Shown: positions 17,456-24,782 of the stretch, piece after piece
How positions within the stretch are numbered: the first letter of the stretch is position 1
Layout: every line of letters starts with the position of its first letter
Source: Actinomycetota bacterium
Lineage (GTDB): Bacteria; Actinomycetota; Actinomycetes; Actinomycetales; Dermatophilaceae
Direction of reading: 5' to 3'
Length of the DNA: 64,000 bases
NCBI GenBank assembly: GCA_020161845.1
Contig: JAIUNK010000013.1
Span: 47,424 to 111,423, forward strand
Position numbers and translations under genes: made by a program
The notes under the pieces: generated by a model
The model's database searches: none
The model's input: only the letters and a program-made list of their open reading frames with translations
Told to the model about the DNA's origin: nothing

Positions 17456-18109
17456 ATGTCGGTATTTCGGGTGCGGCGCGGAGCCGGGCGGCGCGGGGCG
17501 ATGGCGCTGGCGGCGGTCGGTGCGTTGACGGCGGCGATGCTGGCGATCGGTTCCGGTCCAGCCGCCGCACGCGACGCGGATCCGTCCGGGGCGGGCCCGG
17601 CGAACGTCGCCCCCGCCCGTGTCGGGGCCGGGGCCGAGCGGGCCAAGGCCCCCGCCGCCGGGGTGCGGTCTCGCCTGAGCACGACGTACCCCTATGTCCC
17701 GCCGCCGCCACCGCCCCCGCCGGCTCCCGACGTACCGGCCATCTGCCTGCAACGGCCCCACATCATCTGCGCGAGCAAGTCCGAGAAGACGCTGCGGTAC
17801 TTCGAGAGCGGCGCGCTGTGGCTGTCCACGCCGGTGGCCTTCGGTCGGCCCGGATATGAGACGCCGGCGGGACTGTGGTCGGTCAAGATCAAGGACCCGA
17901 ACGCCTGGAGCTACCCCTACAGCGCGTGGATGCCGTACAGCCTCGAATACGACCTGGTCCGTGGCATCTACATCCACTACTCCTCGACCTACGGTTCGAT
18001 CGGCCCCGGCTACATCGGCAGCCACGGCTGCATCAACATCGGCAGCCTGGAGACGGCCCGGACGCTGTTCAACCGGGTGCCGCTCGGCGCGGCGGTGTAC
18101 GTCTACTGA
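17456..18109 (+). CDS. Secreted L,D-transpeptidase (YkuD domain)
   Basis: 217 residues from ATG 17456 (an in-frame ATG at 17444 is also possible). It has a signal peptide with positively charged start and AAAR-type cleavage region, a disordered linker and a run of eight prolines (about residues 82-89), then a YkuD domain. The catalytic motif is present: IYIHYSSTYG followed by SHGCINIG, with the Cys nucleophile. L,D-transpeptidases form 3-3 peptidoglycan crosslinks or attach proteins to the wall. The proline run probably spans the peptidoglycan. The domain is of minimal length and has no Ig-like or LysM module. Confidence 0.88.
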   Translation: MSVFRVRRGAGRRGAMALAAVGALTAAMLAIGSGPAAARDADPSGAGPANVAPARVGAGAERAKAPAAGVRSRLSTTYPYVPPPPPPPPAPDVPAICLQRPHIICASKSEKTLRYFESGALWLSTPVAFGRPGYETPAGLWSVKIKDPNAWSYPYSAWMPYSLEYDLVRGIYIHYSSTYGSIGPGYIGSHGCINIGSLETARTLFNRVPLGAAVYVY

Positions 18110-18179
18110 CGCCGCTGCGCCGGTGCCGCGTCGCGGTGTCGCTGTCCCGGGGCCGCGCGCGGGCGGTAGCGTCTCGGGG

Positions 18180-18746
18180 ATGGATGGTGCGCAGGTCGAG
18201 GTACGCCGGGTGCGTGCCGCGGAGTATGCGGTGACGGGTGGGATCGCCGTCCAGGCGTACGCGCCCAGTGGCATGGCGCCCGACGATCCGTACTTCGACG
18301 TGCTGCGCGATATCGCCGACCGCAACGCCGCGGCGGAGGTGTGGGTCGCGGTGCACCCAGGCGCGGCGGGCGCGGTCGGCGAGGGGGCCGGCGGCGCGAT
18401 TGTCGGCACCGTGACGTGGTGCCCGACCGGGTCGCCGTACGGAGAGATCGCCGCCGCCGGTGAGGCCGAGTTTCGGATGTTGGCCGTGGCGCCGCAGGTG
18501 CAGGGCCGCGGCGTCGGGCGGGCCTTGGTGCTCGCCTGCATCGATCGGGCCCGGGCCGAGGGGGCGACGGCGGTGGTGTTGTCGAGCGCGACGTGGATGA
18601 CGGCGGCGCACCGGCTGTACGAGTCGCTCGGCTTCTCCCGCGACCCGAGCCGCGACTGGTCCCCGCGACCCGACATCGACCTGCTCGCCTATCGCCTCGC
18701 CCTCGCGGCGAAACAACGGAAGGACGGTCGGCCGTGGAGGTCGTGA
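18180..18746 (+). CDS. GNAT-family N-acetyltransferase overlapping nagB
   Basis: 188 residues from ATG 18180. A GNAT fold with the acetyl-CoA binding motif A as VAPQVQGRGVGRALV followed by LYESLGF, the usual C-terminal element. Substrate unknown. Its last 13 bp overlap the start of nagB in another frame, so the two are probably co-translated. That link hints at an amino-sugar substrate, but this is inference only. A short loop rich in Gly/Ala (AGAVGEGAGGAI) interrupts the N-terminal half. Confidence 0.8.
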   Translation: MDGAQVEVRRVRAAEYAVTGGIAVQAYAPSGMAPDDPYFDVLRDIADRNAAAEVWVAVHPGAAGAVGEGAGGAIVGTVTWCPTGSPYGEIAAAGEAEFRMLAVAPQVQGRGVGRALVLACIDRARAEGATAVVLSSATWMTAAHRLYESLGFSRDPSRDWSPRPDIDLLAYRLALAAKQRKDGRPWRS

Positions 18747-19519
18747 TTTGCGCCGATGGGGCGCAGGCCGGGAGCCGCGCCGCCGATGCGGTGGCGGCGC
18801 TGCTGCGCACCACGCCGGACGCGGTGCTCGGCGTGGCCACGGGGTCGAGCCCGCTGACGGTGTACGCCGAGCTGGGGCGCCGTGTCGCCGCCGGAGACCT
18901 GACGCTGGCCGGGGCGACGGCGTTCCTGCTGGACGAATACGTCGGGCTGACCGCCGACCACCCGGAGCGCTATCGCAACGTCATCGAGCGGGAGTTCGTG
19001 AGCCGCACCGACATCGACCCGGCCCGCGTGCACGGGCCGGACGGCCTCGCGGAGAATCTGGCCGACGCCGGTACGGCGTACGAGGCGCAGATCAGCGCCG
19101 CCGGCGGAGTGGACCTGCAGCTGCTCGGCATCGGTACCGACGGGCACATCGCGTTCAACGAGCCGGGCAGCTCGCTGGCGTCGCGGACCCGCATCAAGAC
19201 GCTGACTCGCCAGACGCGGCAGGACAACGCCCGCTTCTTCGGCGGCGACGTCGAGGCGGTGCCGACCCACTGCCTGACCCAGGGCGTCGGCACGATCATG
19301 GCGGCTCGGCATCTGGTGCTGTTGGCCACCGGAAGGGCCAAGGCGGAGGCGGTGCATCACCTGGTGGAGGGCCCGATCTCGGCGATGTGGCCGGCCACGA
19401 TCCTGCAGCTGCATCCGCACGTGACGGTGCTGCTCGACCCGCCGGCTGCGGCCCGCCTGCAGTTGGCCTCCTACTTCACCGAGACCTTCGCGGCGAAACC
19501 CGACTGGCAGGGCTACTGA
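18734..19519 (+). CDS. nagB: Glucosamine-6-phosphate deaminase
   Basis: 261 residues from GTG 18734 with GGAAGGA about 10 bp upstream. It converts glucosamine-6-phosphate to fructose-6-phosphate and ammonia, feeding amino sugars from chitin or peptidoglycan into glycolysis. Seen: GVATGSSPLTVYAEL phosphate-binding loop, LLDEYVGL with the catalytic Asp, GIGTDGHIAFNEPGSSL with the catalytic His, and KAEAVHHLVEGP. Length is normal. No nagA or PTS gene is adjacent. The gene overlaps the upstream GNAT gene by 13 bp. Confidence 0.93.
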   Translation: MEVVICADGAQAGSRAADAVAALLRTTPDAVLGVATGSSPLTVYAELGRRVAAGDLTLAGATAFLLDEYVGLTADHPERYRNVIEREFVSRTDIDPARVHGPDGLAENLADAGTAYEAQISAAGGVDLQLLGIGTDGHIAFNEPGSSLASRTRIKTLTRQTRQDNARFFGGDVEAVPTHCLTQGVGTIMAARHLVLLATGRAKAEAVHHLVEGPISAMWPATILQLHPHVTVLLDPPAAARLQLASYFTETFAAKPDWQGY

Positions 19520-19574
19520 GCGGCGCGGCGCCCCCATCCCGGCCGGGTCGGCCCCTGCGAATTACCATCACCTC

Positions 19575-20186
19575 ATGGGCAGCCCGTCATGCGGTGCCGA
19601 GGTGATCGTCGTCAGGGCGGCGGCCGAGCCTGTTCCGGCGCCGGCCGCGCTGAAGCTGGCCCTGCAGGGCGTGGTCGATCGGCGCGACCTGCAGCGGACG
19701 GTCGCCAACGGCGAGGTGCTGCTCAGGCTGGTGGGCCGGACGGTGTCCGGCTGGGAGCCGCACGGCGATCTGCAGACCCGTGCCGACGACCTGCAGTGGT
19801 GGACACCCAAAGACGAGCGGGCGAGCTACCAGGCGCTGGTGGTGGCCCTCGACGAGGCCGAGGAAGCGGTGATCGCTAGCGGCGAGACCGATGACTTCAC
19901 GGTGGTCCGCAGTGTCATCCGGGCCCGGTCCTCGGGGCCGCCGACCGACCCGACCGGCCCGGGACGGCCTGGGCTGGGCCGCATTGATCGCGGGGCCCTC
20001 ATCGTGCATGTGCACCGCCAGCCCCCGCCGTACCGGCAACGCCTCATCCTCCAGTTCGTGCTGGAGATCGCCGGCCACAGTTGGGTCCTCCTGGTCGCGG
20101 AGGGCTACGACGTCGACGAATGGCGGCTGTACGACGACTGCGAGGCGGTGCGCCGCCCGGTGGGCGAGCGGTGGCCGCTGCCCTGA
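19575..20186 (+). CDS. Hypothetical protein, unknown family
   Basis: 203 residues from ATG 19575, 55 bp after nagB. No signal peptide or TM is seen. An N-terminal acidic/amphipathic region (WEPHGDLQTRADDLQWWTPK) leads to a proline/glycine-rich stretch (about 115-128) and a compact C-terminal part with alternating strand pattern (GALIVHVHRQ, HSWVLLVAEGYDVDEWRLYDD). Codon use matches neighbouring genes and the frame is well conserved in GC skew, so I consider it real. No function can be assigned. Confidence 0.6.
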   Translation: MGSPSCGAEVIVVRAAAEPVPAPAALKLALQGVVDRRDLQRTVANGEVLLRLVGRTVSGWEPHGDLQTRADDLQWWTPKDERASYQALVVALDEAEEAVIASGETDDFTVVRSVIRARSSGPPTDPTGPGRPGLGRIDRGALIVHVHRQPPPYRQRLILQFVLEIAGHSWVLLVAEGYDVDEWRLYDDCEAVRRPVGERWPLP

Positions 20187-20213
20187 GCGGGCTCCCGGGC
20201 TCCGGGGCGACGG

Positions 20214-20528
20214 TCAGGACTGCTCCGGCGCGACCTGGCGGGGCCGGCGGACCTTGCTGCCGGCGGTCCGCAGGAAGTGTTGCGTCTCGGGGTCGAGGCC
20301 GACCAGGTCGAGTTCGATCTGCCGCTCGCGGCAGGACTGCTGCAGGCGGCACAGCTCGGTGAGCTGAGTCTCGTTCAGTGGGCAGCTGGAGCGCAGGTCC
20401 AGGCAGAGGTGATGCACCCGCTGGGCCATCAGGCCGGGCAGCATCACGCGAACATCGGTCAGCCGGTTGTCCTCCGGGCCGGACCCGATGACCAGGGTCG
20501 TCATGGTGTCGCCGGCGTGGGTGGTCAC
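20214..20528 (-). CDS. STAS-domain protein (anti-sigma-factor antagonist-like)
   Basis: 104 residues from GTG 20528, fixed by a strong GGAGGAGGAG Shine-Dalgarno directly upstream; the open frame extends further but without support. The pattern of LCLDLRSSC, a helix with LTELCRLQQSCRERQIELDLVGL and DPETQHFLRTAG (over residues 43-92) matches the STAS fold: strand, helix, strand, then a helix near the usual phosphorylation Ser/Thr. STAS proteins bind anti-sigma kinases in partner switching. No kinase or sigma factor is adjacent. Convergent with the hypothetical gene at 19575. Confidence 0.65.
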   Translation of the reverse strand: MTTHAGDTMTTLVIGSGPEDNRLTDVRVMLPGLMAQRVHHLCLDLRSSCPLNETQLTELCRLQQSCRERQIELDLVGLDPETQHFLRTAGSKVRRPRQVAPEQS

Positions 20529-20868
20529 GGCTCCTCCTCCAAGTTCGATGAGGACCGGGTGTGGCCCTCGGATCGAGCGCCCTCGGTGGGCACTCTTCTT
20601 ACTGTCCACGGCAACCGCGACGAATGGGCGTCGGCGACGTGACGGACAGATGTCCATCTTGCGCCGTGGGGACCGCTGCACCCAAACCTGGGCGCCGTCC
20701 TGTCATCAAGATCACTTCCCAACCGTCCGGTAAGTATCTCATCCCGCCCGGGTACGGCGTACCGTCGCCCCTCCCGCGTTGGCTCAGCCGGCCAAGGCGC
20801 GAGCGATCGCCTCGGCCCGCCGAGCAGCGGCTGCAGTACATGTGCACCCTGCTAACGACTGGCCAGAT
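20529..20868. other. Intergenic stretch without a recognisable gene
   Basis: About 340 bp upstream of the STAS gene. Its composition is more mixed than elsewhere (for example CAAGATCACTTCC near 20706-20718) and no open frame with plausible codon use was found. It leads into the eroded patch containing the hairpin and dUTPase remnant. Confidence 0.4.
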
Positions 20869-20900
20869 CCCAATTGCGCAGCAGCTGTTGCGCAATTGGG
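20869..20900. repeat. Near-perfect 32-bp palindrome (hairpin)
   Basis: Arms CCCAATTGCGCA (20869-20880) and TGCGCAATTGGG (20889-20900) are perfect complements with an 8-base centre GCAGCTGT that is itself nearly palindromic. The AATT cores stand out in a very GC-rich background. Could be a terminator, protein-binding operator or recombination site; the context (degenerate genes on one side, a toxin-antitoxin-like pair further right) does not decide. Confidence 0.75.
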
Positions 20901-20921
20901 GTAGGGGCACGTCACCGTCCT

Positions 20922-20955
20922 GCTCGACCAGCTCGACCAGCTCGACCAGCTCGAC
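20922..20955. repeat. Tandem 9-bp repeat
   Basis: GCTCGACCA is repeated three times exactly with a fourth partial copy (20922-20955), just upstream of the dUTPase remnant. If translated in the remnant's direction it would encode a Leu-Asp-Gln run. A replication-slippage product is the simplest reading. Confidence 0.8.
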
Positions 20956-21020
20956 GGCGCTGAGCTGCGCGACGGGTACGCCGCCCGTGCCGTCGGCAAG
21001 CCACCCGTGACCCGATCCTG

Positions 21021-21309
21021 CTGGACTTCTTCGGGCCCGGCCTTGCTCACCGGCACGGTCTGGCCATGGTCAATGCCCCAGGCGTCATCGACAGCGGGTA
21101 CCCGCGGCGAGATCATGGCCAACCTGATCAACCACGACCCGCACGCCTAGATCCGGCTGTCCCGCGGCGACCGCATCGCCCCGCTGCTCATCCAGCGCGT
21201 CGAACACGCCATCCCGGTGGAGGTCGCCGAGCTGGACGACACCGACTGCGGAAGCGCAGGCCGTGGCTCCACCGGTCCGCGCGCCCAGCTGCTGCTCACC
21301 GCGTCGTGA
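21021..21309 (+). pseudogene. dut: dUTP diphosphatase remnant (frameshift and stop)
   Basis: The frame from 21021 reads GLAHRHGLAMVNAPGVIDSGY, residues matching dUTPase motif 3 (substrate-binding Tyr at the end; written here in full it is 21 residues long at 21039-21101, key residues G, H-G-L, N-A-P-G, D-S-G-Y). One extra C at 21102 then shifts the frame; in the new frame RGEIMANLINHD, a TAG stop (21148-21150), and RLSRGDRIAPLLIQRVE follow, which is motif 4. It ends RGSTG and TGA at 21307, near the motif 5 position. N-terminal motifs 1-2 are not recognisable upstream. Functional dUTPase must be encoded elsewhere. Confidence 0.82.
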
Positions 21310-21363
21310 CGTTGCCACCCGTGATGTTTGACAGAAATACGGTGCACGCGGAGCATATCTGTC
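21310..21363 (+). promoter_or_regulatory. Putative promoter of the HTH/nucleotidyltransferase pair
   Basis: TTGACA at 21328-21333 is a perfect -35 hexamer, followed by an A/T-richer stretch and CATATC near 21353-21358 as a possible -10. The spacing is slightly long. No Shine-Dalgarno sequence precedes ATG 21364, so the transcript could be short-leadered. Assignment rests on the -35 match and local base composition. Confidence 0.45.
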
Positions 21364-22023
21364 ATGGTCTCAACGTGTGCCGCCGCTGCGGAGCTGGGCG
21401 TAGGGGAAGGCCAGGTCCGCGACTACATCGCGGCCCGCGTCCTGGCCGCTGATCTGTCTCTCGGCGGTGCCTGGGATGTCGAGCCGACCACCCTGCGGGC
21501 CCTGGCTCGCGGCCGCGGCCGAGGCCGCCGGTGGAGCGAGGAAACCGCCTGGGCCGCCCTGGAGATCCTGGGCGGTGGAGCCACTACGCGGCTGGGCAGC
21601 TCACAGCGCTCCCGTCTGCGCGCGGGCCTGCGCGAACTGACCGTTGCTCGGCTGGCCTACCTGGCCGAAGGACGCGGCACCCTCTATCGGCTGCGTCAAG
21701 ACAACGGCACCCGTCGCGCGCTGCTGGTGCGCCTGGAGGTCTCCGGGGCTAGCGCCCTTGCCGCGGGCGGACTGCACGACCGCTTCGACCTGTCTCCCGC
21801 ACGGGCCACCCTGACGGTCGGCTACCTGGCAGCCGCGGTGGCGGCGGAGGTTTTCGACACCTTCCTGCTGCGCGAAACCAACGATGGCGATCTGCTGCTG
21901 CGGGTCGCGAACAGCCCGACGGTCAACGACGCCGTCATCGCCTTGGACCTGTACGGCTACGGCGAAACCCGCGAATCCGCCGCCGGGCGCACCTGGCTGG
22001 AGGGAGCCTTGCGTGCCCTCTGA
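21364..22023 (+). CDS. HTH protein, candidate antitoxin of a type IV-like module
   Basis: 219 residues from ATG 21364; an earlier ATG at 21328 falls in the -35 element. Residues 4-48 form a helix-turn-helix of excisionase/MerR-like type (CAAAAELGVGEGQVRDYI). The rest is alpha-helical with an Arg-rich hinge (RGRGRGRRWSEE) and ends with VFDTFLLRETNDGDLLLRVA and a NDAVIALDLYGYGETRE segment. The stop overlaps the next gene by 11 bp. In AbiE-type modules a DNA-binding antitoxin precedes a nucleotidyltransferase toxin in the same way, so an autoregulating antitoxin role is inferred. No family name can be asserted from sequence alone. Confidence 0.6.
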   Translation: MVSTCAAAAELGVGEGQVRDYIAARVLAADLSLGGAWDVEPTTLRALARGRGRGRRWSEETAWAALEILGGGATTRLGSSQRSRLRAGLRELTVARLAYLAEGRGTLYRLRQDNGTRRALLVRLEVSGASALAAGGLHDRFDLSPARATLTVGYLAAAVAAEVFDTFLLRETNDGDLLLRVANSPTVNDAVIALDLYGYGETRESAAGRTWLEGALRAL

Positions 22024-22960
22024 GATCCGCCTGCGCGAGCCGGCAGGAGGCTGGCCGCCGCCCTGGCCGCAAGCCCGCGAACTGGCCGAGTGTGAGCCTG
22101 ATGGCTGGGTCCTGATCGGCGGTCTGATGGTGACCCTGCACGCCCGCGCCGCCGGGCTGGACCCCATCCGCACGACCAAGGATGTCGACACCCTGCTCGA
22201 CGTCGCCGTCACCAGCGTCAACCGAGCCGACGATCTGCTGCGCGGCCTCGGCTACCGGTTCCTCCCGAGCATCGACGAGTCCGCCCCGGCGCACCGCTGG
22301 GTCCGCGAGGCCGACGGCGCCCAGGTCGACATCCTGGTCCCTGACCACCTGGCCCGGCCGCCGCGGTTCGCCCGTCGCAGCACCGTGGCGGCCCCCGGCG
22401 CAACCTCCGTCCTGACCCGCCACCGTACCCGCGCCATCATCGAAGGCCCGCGCCCGGTCAGGCTGGGACTGCCCACCCTGGCCGGAGCGGTCGTGCTCAA
22501 GGCGGACGCCTACGGCGCCGACAGCCGTGACCGCACGCGCCACCTGGACGACCTGGGGCTGCTGTTGGCCGCGGCAGCGGACTATCGCGAGCTGCTGGCA
22601 CAGCTGAGCAAGAGCGACAGGAAGCGCCTGCGAGCAGTCCTCCACCCGCTGCACGCACACCTCCTGACGACCCCGGCCATCCCGGCCCGGACCCGGCACC
22701 TCCTGCCCGCCCTCGCCGCCGACCTCGGCCTGCAACCGCCCTTGCCCACCGCCGACGGCCGCGCCTCGCGGCCAGCGCCAGGCCGCCCCGGTGCCCGTCG
22801 CCAACTTCCCCCAGGAACCCAGCCCCGGCGCCCCCGAGGGATGCCCACCGGAGGCCCATTCGCCCCAAGGGGACGAGCAGAGCAGCCCGACGTCGATCTC
22901 GGTGCCCCGCCACGGCCGCACCCAGTTGAGGGGACAGACCCCCCGGCCAGGAGCACCTGA
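22013..22960 (+). CDS. Nucleotidyltransferase-fold protein, candidate toxin partner
   Basis: 315 residues from GTG 22013 with GGAGGGAG just upstream, overlapping the HTH gene by 11 bp. The nucleotidyltransferase core shows VLIGGLMVTLHA (33-44) and RTTKDVDTLLD (53-63), the GG...D-x-D signature of MNT/AbiEii-type proteins, then AQVDILVPDHL with a third acidic residue. LAGAVVLKADAYGADSRDRTRHLDDLGLLL (about 160-190) is typical of the C-terminal part of such proteins. The last 70 residues are Pro/Arg/Gly-rich and look disordered; a frameshift extending the reading frame is possible. AbiEii relatives transfer nucleotides to tRNA or other targets; the target here is unknown. Confidence 0.65.
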   Translation: MPSEIRLREPAGGWPPPWPQARELAECEPDGWVLIGGLMVTLHARAAGLDPIRTTKDVDTLLDVAVTSVNRADDLLRGLGYRFLPSIDESAPAHRWVREADGAQVDILVPDHLARPPRFARRSTVAAPGATSVLTRHRTRAIIEGPRPVRLGLPTLAGAVVLKADAYGADSRDRTRHLDDLGLLLAAAADYRELLAQLSKSDRKRLRAVLHPLHAHLLTTPAIPARTRHLLPALAADLGLQPPLPTADGRASRPAPGRPGARRQLPPGTQPRRPRGMPTGGPFAPRGRAEQPDVDLGAPPRPHPVEGTDPPARST

Positions 22961-23149
22961 TGGGCCGCACGTCAACGTGTCCCAGCACGCCCGCCGAACA
23001 GGCCATAGCTGCGATACACCCGGCCTGCACCGCCGGAACAGCCCGCCCGGTTGTCCCGAAAGCCACGCCAGCCTCTCCTGACGAACATCGGCACCGTCGT
23101 GGCGCGGCGATGAGTGACCGCAGTACCACCCGCGGTCCGCCATCGTCCT
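22961..23149. other. Intergenic region right of the HTH/nucleotidyltransferase pair
   Basis: 189 bp between the convergent nucleotidyltransferase and DUF3131 genes. No gene, terminator hairpin or attachment-site-like sequence was recognised. Confidence 0.4.
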
Positions 23150-24490
23150 TTAGACGGCTTCGGGATCAACGCGGATGGCCACGGTTCGGCTGCGTTGGAC
23201 GACGGCATGACGGACGGCGTCTCCCAATCCTCCCTCGCGAGCCAACCGGTGCAGCAGCCCCTCCTGCCCGGCCCCGCCGGTCAGCCGATGGACCAGCCCG
23301 GCCATCAGAAACGCCTGGTCCAGCGTCAGGTGGCGGCCCGCGGTGCGCCGCGTGCGGACCCCGATCGAGTCCACGAACCCGCCCGGCCCATAACAGCCCA
23401 GCTCGGCGAGGCGGCTCAGGTTGGTCAAGGCGGCGGGGGCGTCGTACGGCAGCGCCAGCGCCGCCGCATGCGGGGTCACCACGACCTGACCGCGCCAGGT
23501 GGTCCGGTAGCTGTCGCCGAGAAGGCCGATGGCGGGAACCCCGAACTCGCTGTACCCGCCCGCCGACCCCGCCCCCGGGCAGGCGCACGGCGACAGCCCC
23601 CACACCGGCGCACCCACCTCGGCGGCGAAGGCCCGATGAGCCCGGACCGTGCCCGCGTGATTGGCCCCCCACAGCTCCGGCGCCCACGCCGCCTCGGGGA
23701 CGAACGCCGGCACCGCCAGGGCCTCGAACATCGACCCGCCCAGGGAGGCCACCAGCTCGCACCCGGCGTACCGGCGGATCGGCGCCTCCAGCGCGGCGTA
23801 CGCCTGCGCACCCACCTGCCCCGCCGCGAGCGCCACGTAGGTGACCAGGCGCGTCTCGGAGTTGAGCAGCGCGTAATGGTGCCGCGTCAGGTGGATCGGC
23901 GCCCCGCTGGGGTCGCGCCCCGGCACCGATCGGTTGCGCCGCGGGGTTTCCCAGAAGCCGCCGCGCATCAGCCCACCGACGGGCCGGGCGCCGGGGTCGT
24001 AGAAGGCGTCGAAGCGCATCGGGGTCAGGATCGCCGTCGCGGCGCCGGCCAGGGTCGGCTCGCCGGCGGCCACGATGCGCAGCGCGAGCGCCAGCCAGGC
24101 GTTGTCGACGCTGGACAGGAACGCCGGCAGGATCCGGCCGCGGCGGCCCCACGTGCGGGTCCGCTCGCCGGTGGCCACGTCGTACCAGTTGTAGAACATC
24201 CCGCTGCCCTGGTGCCTGGCCAGGCCGGCGAGGGTGGCCAGGACGCGGGAGCAGCGCGCGCGGGCCTCGTCCTGCGCGATGAGCCCGAGGCGCGACGCGG
24301 CGAGCGCCGACCACAGGTAGCCGGCGATGTTGGTGGGGGAGGTGTACGGCGTCCGGGTGGTCGGGTCCAGCCGCTCGTCGATGCCGTCCGCGGGCAGACC
24401 GGTGGGTTCGTACGCCGTAGCGGCCAGGCATCGCCAGGTGTCGCCGGCCCACCGGCGTACCTCGTCCGCGCTAGGCAAGGCGCCGGTCAT
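23150..24490 (-). CDS. Glucoamylase-family / DUF3131-type protein
   Basis: 446 residues from ATG 24490. Matches the family with (alpha/alpha)6-barrel-like sequences annotated as DUF3131 or glucoamylase (COG5368). Visible markers are TSPTNIAGYLWSALAA, LATLAGLARHQGSGMFYNWYD, FLSSVDNAWLALAL and a GYSEFGVPAIGLLGD segment near the C-terminal third. No signal peptide, so probably cytoplasmic, although relatives are often exported or fused to membrane parts. Substrate unknown; related proteins occur with beta-glucan synthesis or degradation. A palindrome shared with 60.0 kb lies 40 bp upstream of its start. Confidence 0.75.
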   Translation of the reverse strand: MTGALPSADEVRRWAGDTWRCLAATAYEPTGLPADGIDERLDPTTRTPYTSPTNIAGYLWSALAASRLGLIAQDEARARCSRVLATLAGLARHQGSGMFYNWYDVATGERTRTWGRRGRILPAFLSSVDNAWLALALRIVAAGEPTLAGAATAILTPMRFDAFYDPGARPVGGLMRGGFWETPRRNRSVPGRDPSGAPIHLTRHHYALLNSETRLVTYVALAAGQVGAQAYAALEAPIRRYAGCELVASLGGSMFEALAVPAFVPEAAWAPELWGANHAGTVRAHRAFAAEVGAPVWGLSPCACPGAGSAGGYSEFGVPAIGLLGDSYRTTWRGQVVVTPHAAALALPYDAPAALTNLSRLAELGCYGPGGFVDSIGVRTRRTAGRHLTLDQAFLMAGLVHRLTGGAGQEGLLHRLAREGGLGDAVRHAVVQRSRTVAIRVDPEAV

Positions 24491-24529
24491 GGCTCGATTC
24501 TGCCCGCCGCCGACCGCTCACCGCGCCAA

Positions 24530-24553
24530 CCCCGATACCACGGTATGAAGGGG
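24530..24553. promoter_or_regulatory. Palindrome ATACC-AC-GGTAT, copy 1
   Basis: CCCCGATACC and GGTATGAAGGGG arms around a central AC, 40-63 bp upstream of the DUF3131 gene start. The same core with the flanking GGGGTGCGC recurs at 60004-60039. The position fits an operator for the minus-strand gene, but a dispersed repeat is equally possible. Confidence 0.5.
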
Positions 24554-24782
24554 TGCGCGCCAGGCGGGCGCCGGGGTGGCGGCCCTGTTCGGGACCGGTG
24601 AGCCGCCTACTCTCAGCTGGGAACCCGAGCGGCCGATGGGCGAATGGTGGGACGGCGCCCCGGACCTCGGCCTACCGTGGGTGGTGCCGCCAATCCAGCA
24701 AGCGTCCAGATGAGGCCCTTACGGTGAGCGCGGGTCGGAGGCCTCACGGGGGGCGCCACCAGACCGATCGGGGGAGAGTGTC
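24554..24782. promoter_or_regulatory. Divergent intergenic region before the hydrolase-LysX cluster
   Basis: About 230 bp between the divergent DUF3131 gene and the first alpha/beta hydrolase. It should hold the promoter of the hydrolase-lysX cluster. No hexamers could be assigned with confidence. GGGGAGAG at 24770-24777 serves as Shine-Dalgarno for GTG 24783. Confidence 0.35.

Noticed and set aside
21066-21452. ORF starting MVNAPGVIDSGY as a separate gene
   Set aside because: Its first residues are dUTPase motif 3; after the frameshift the frame is meaningless, so it belongs to the pseudogene.
23166-24452. Arg-rich ORF overlapping the DUF3131 gene
   Set aside because: Shadow frame of the DUF3131 gene, without conserved motifs.
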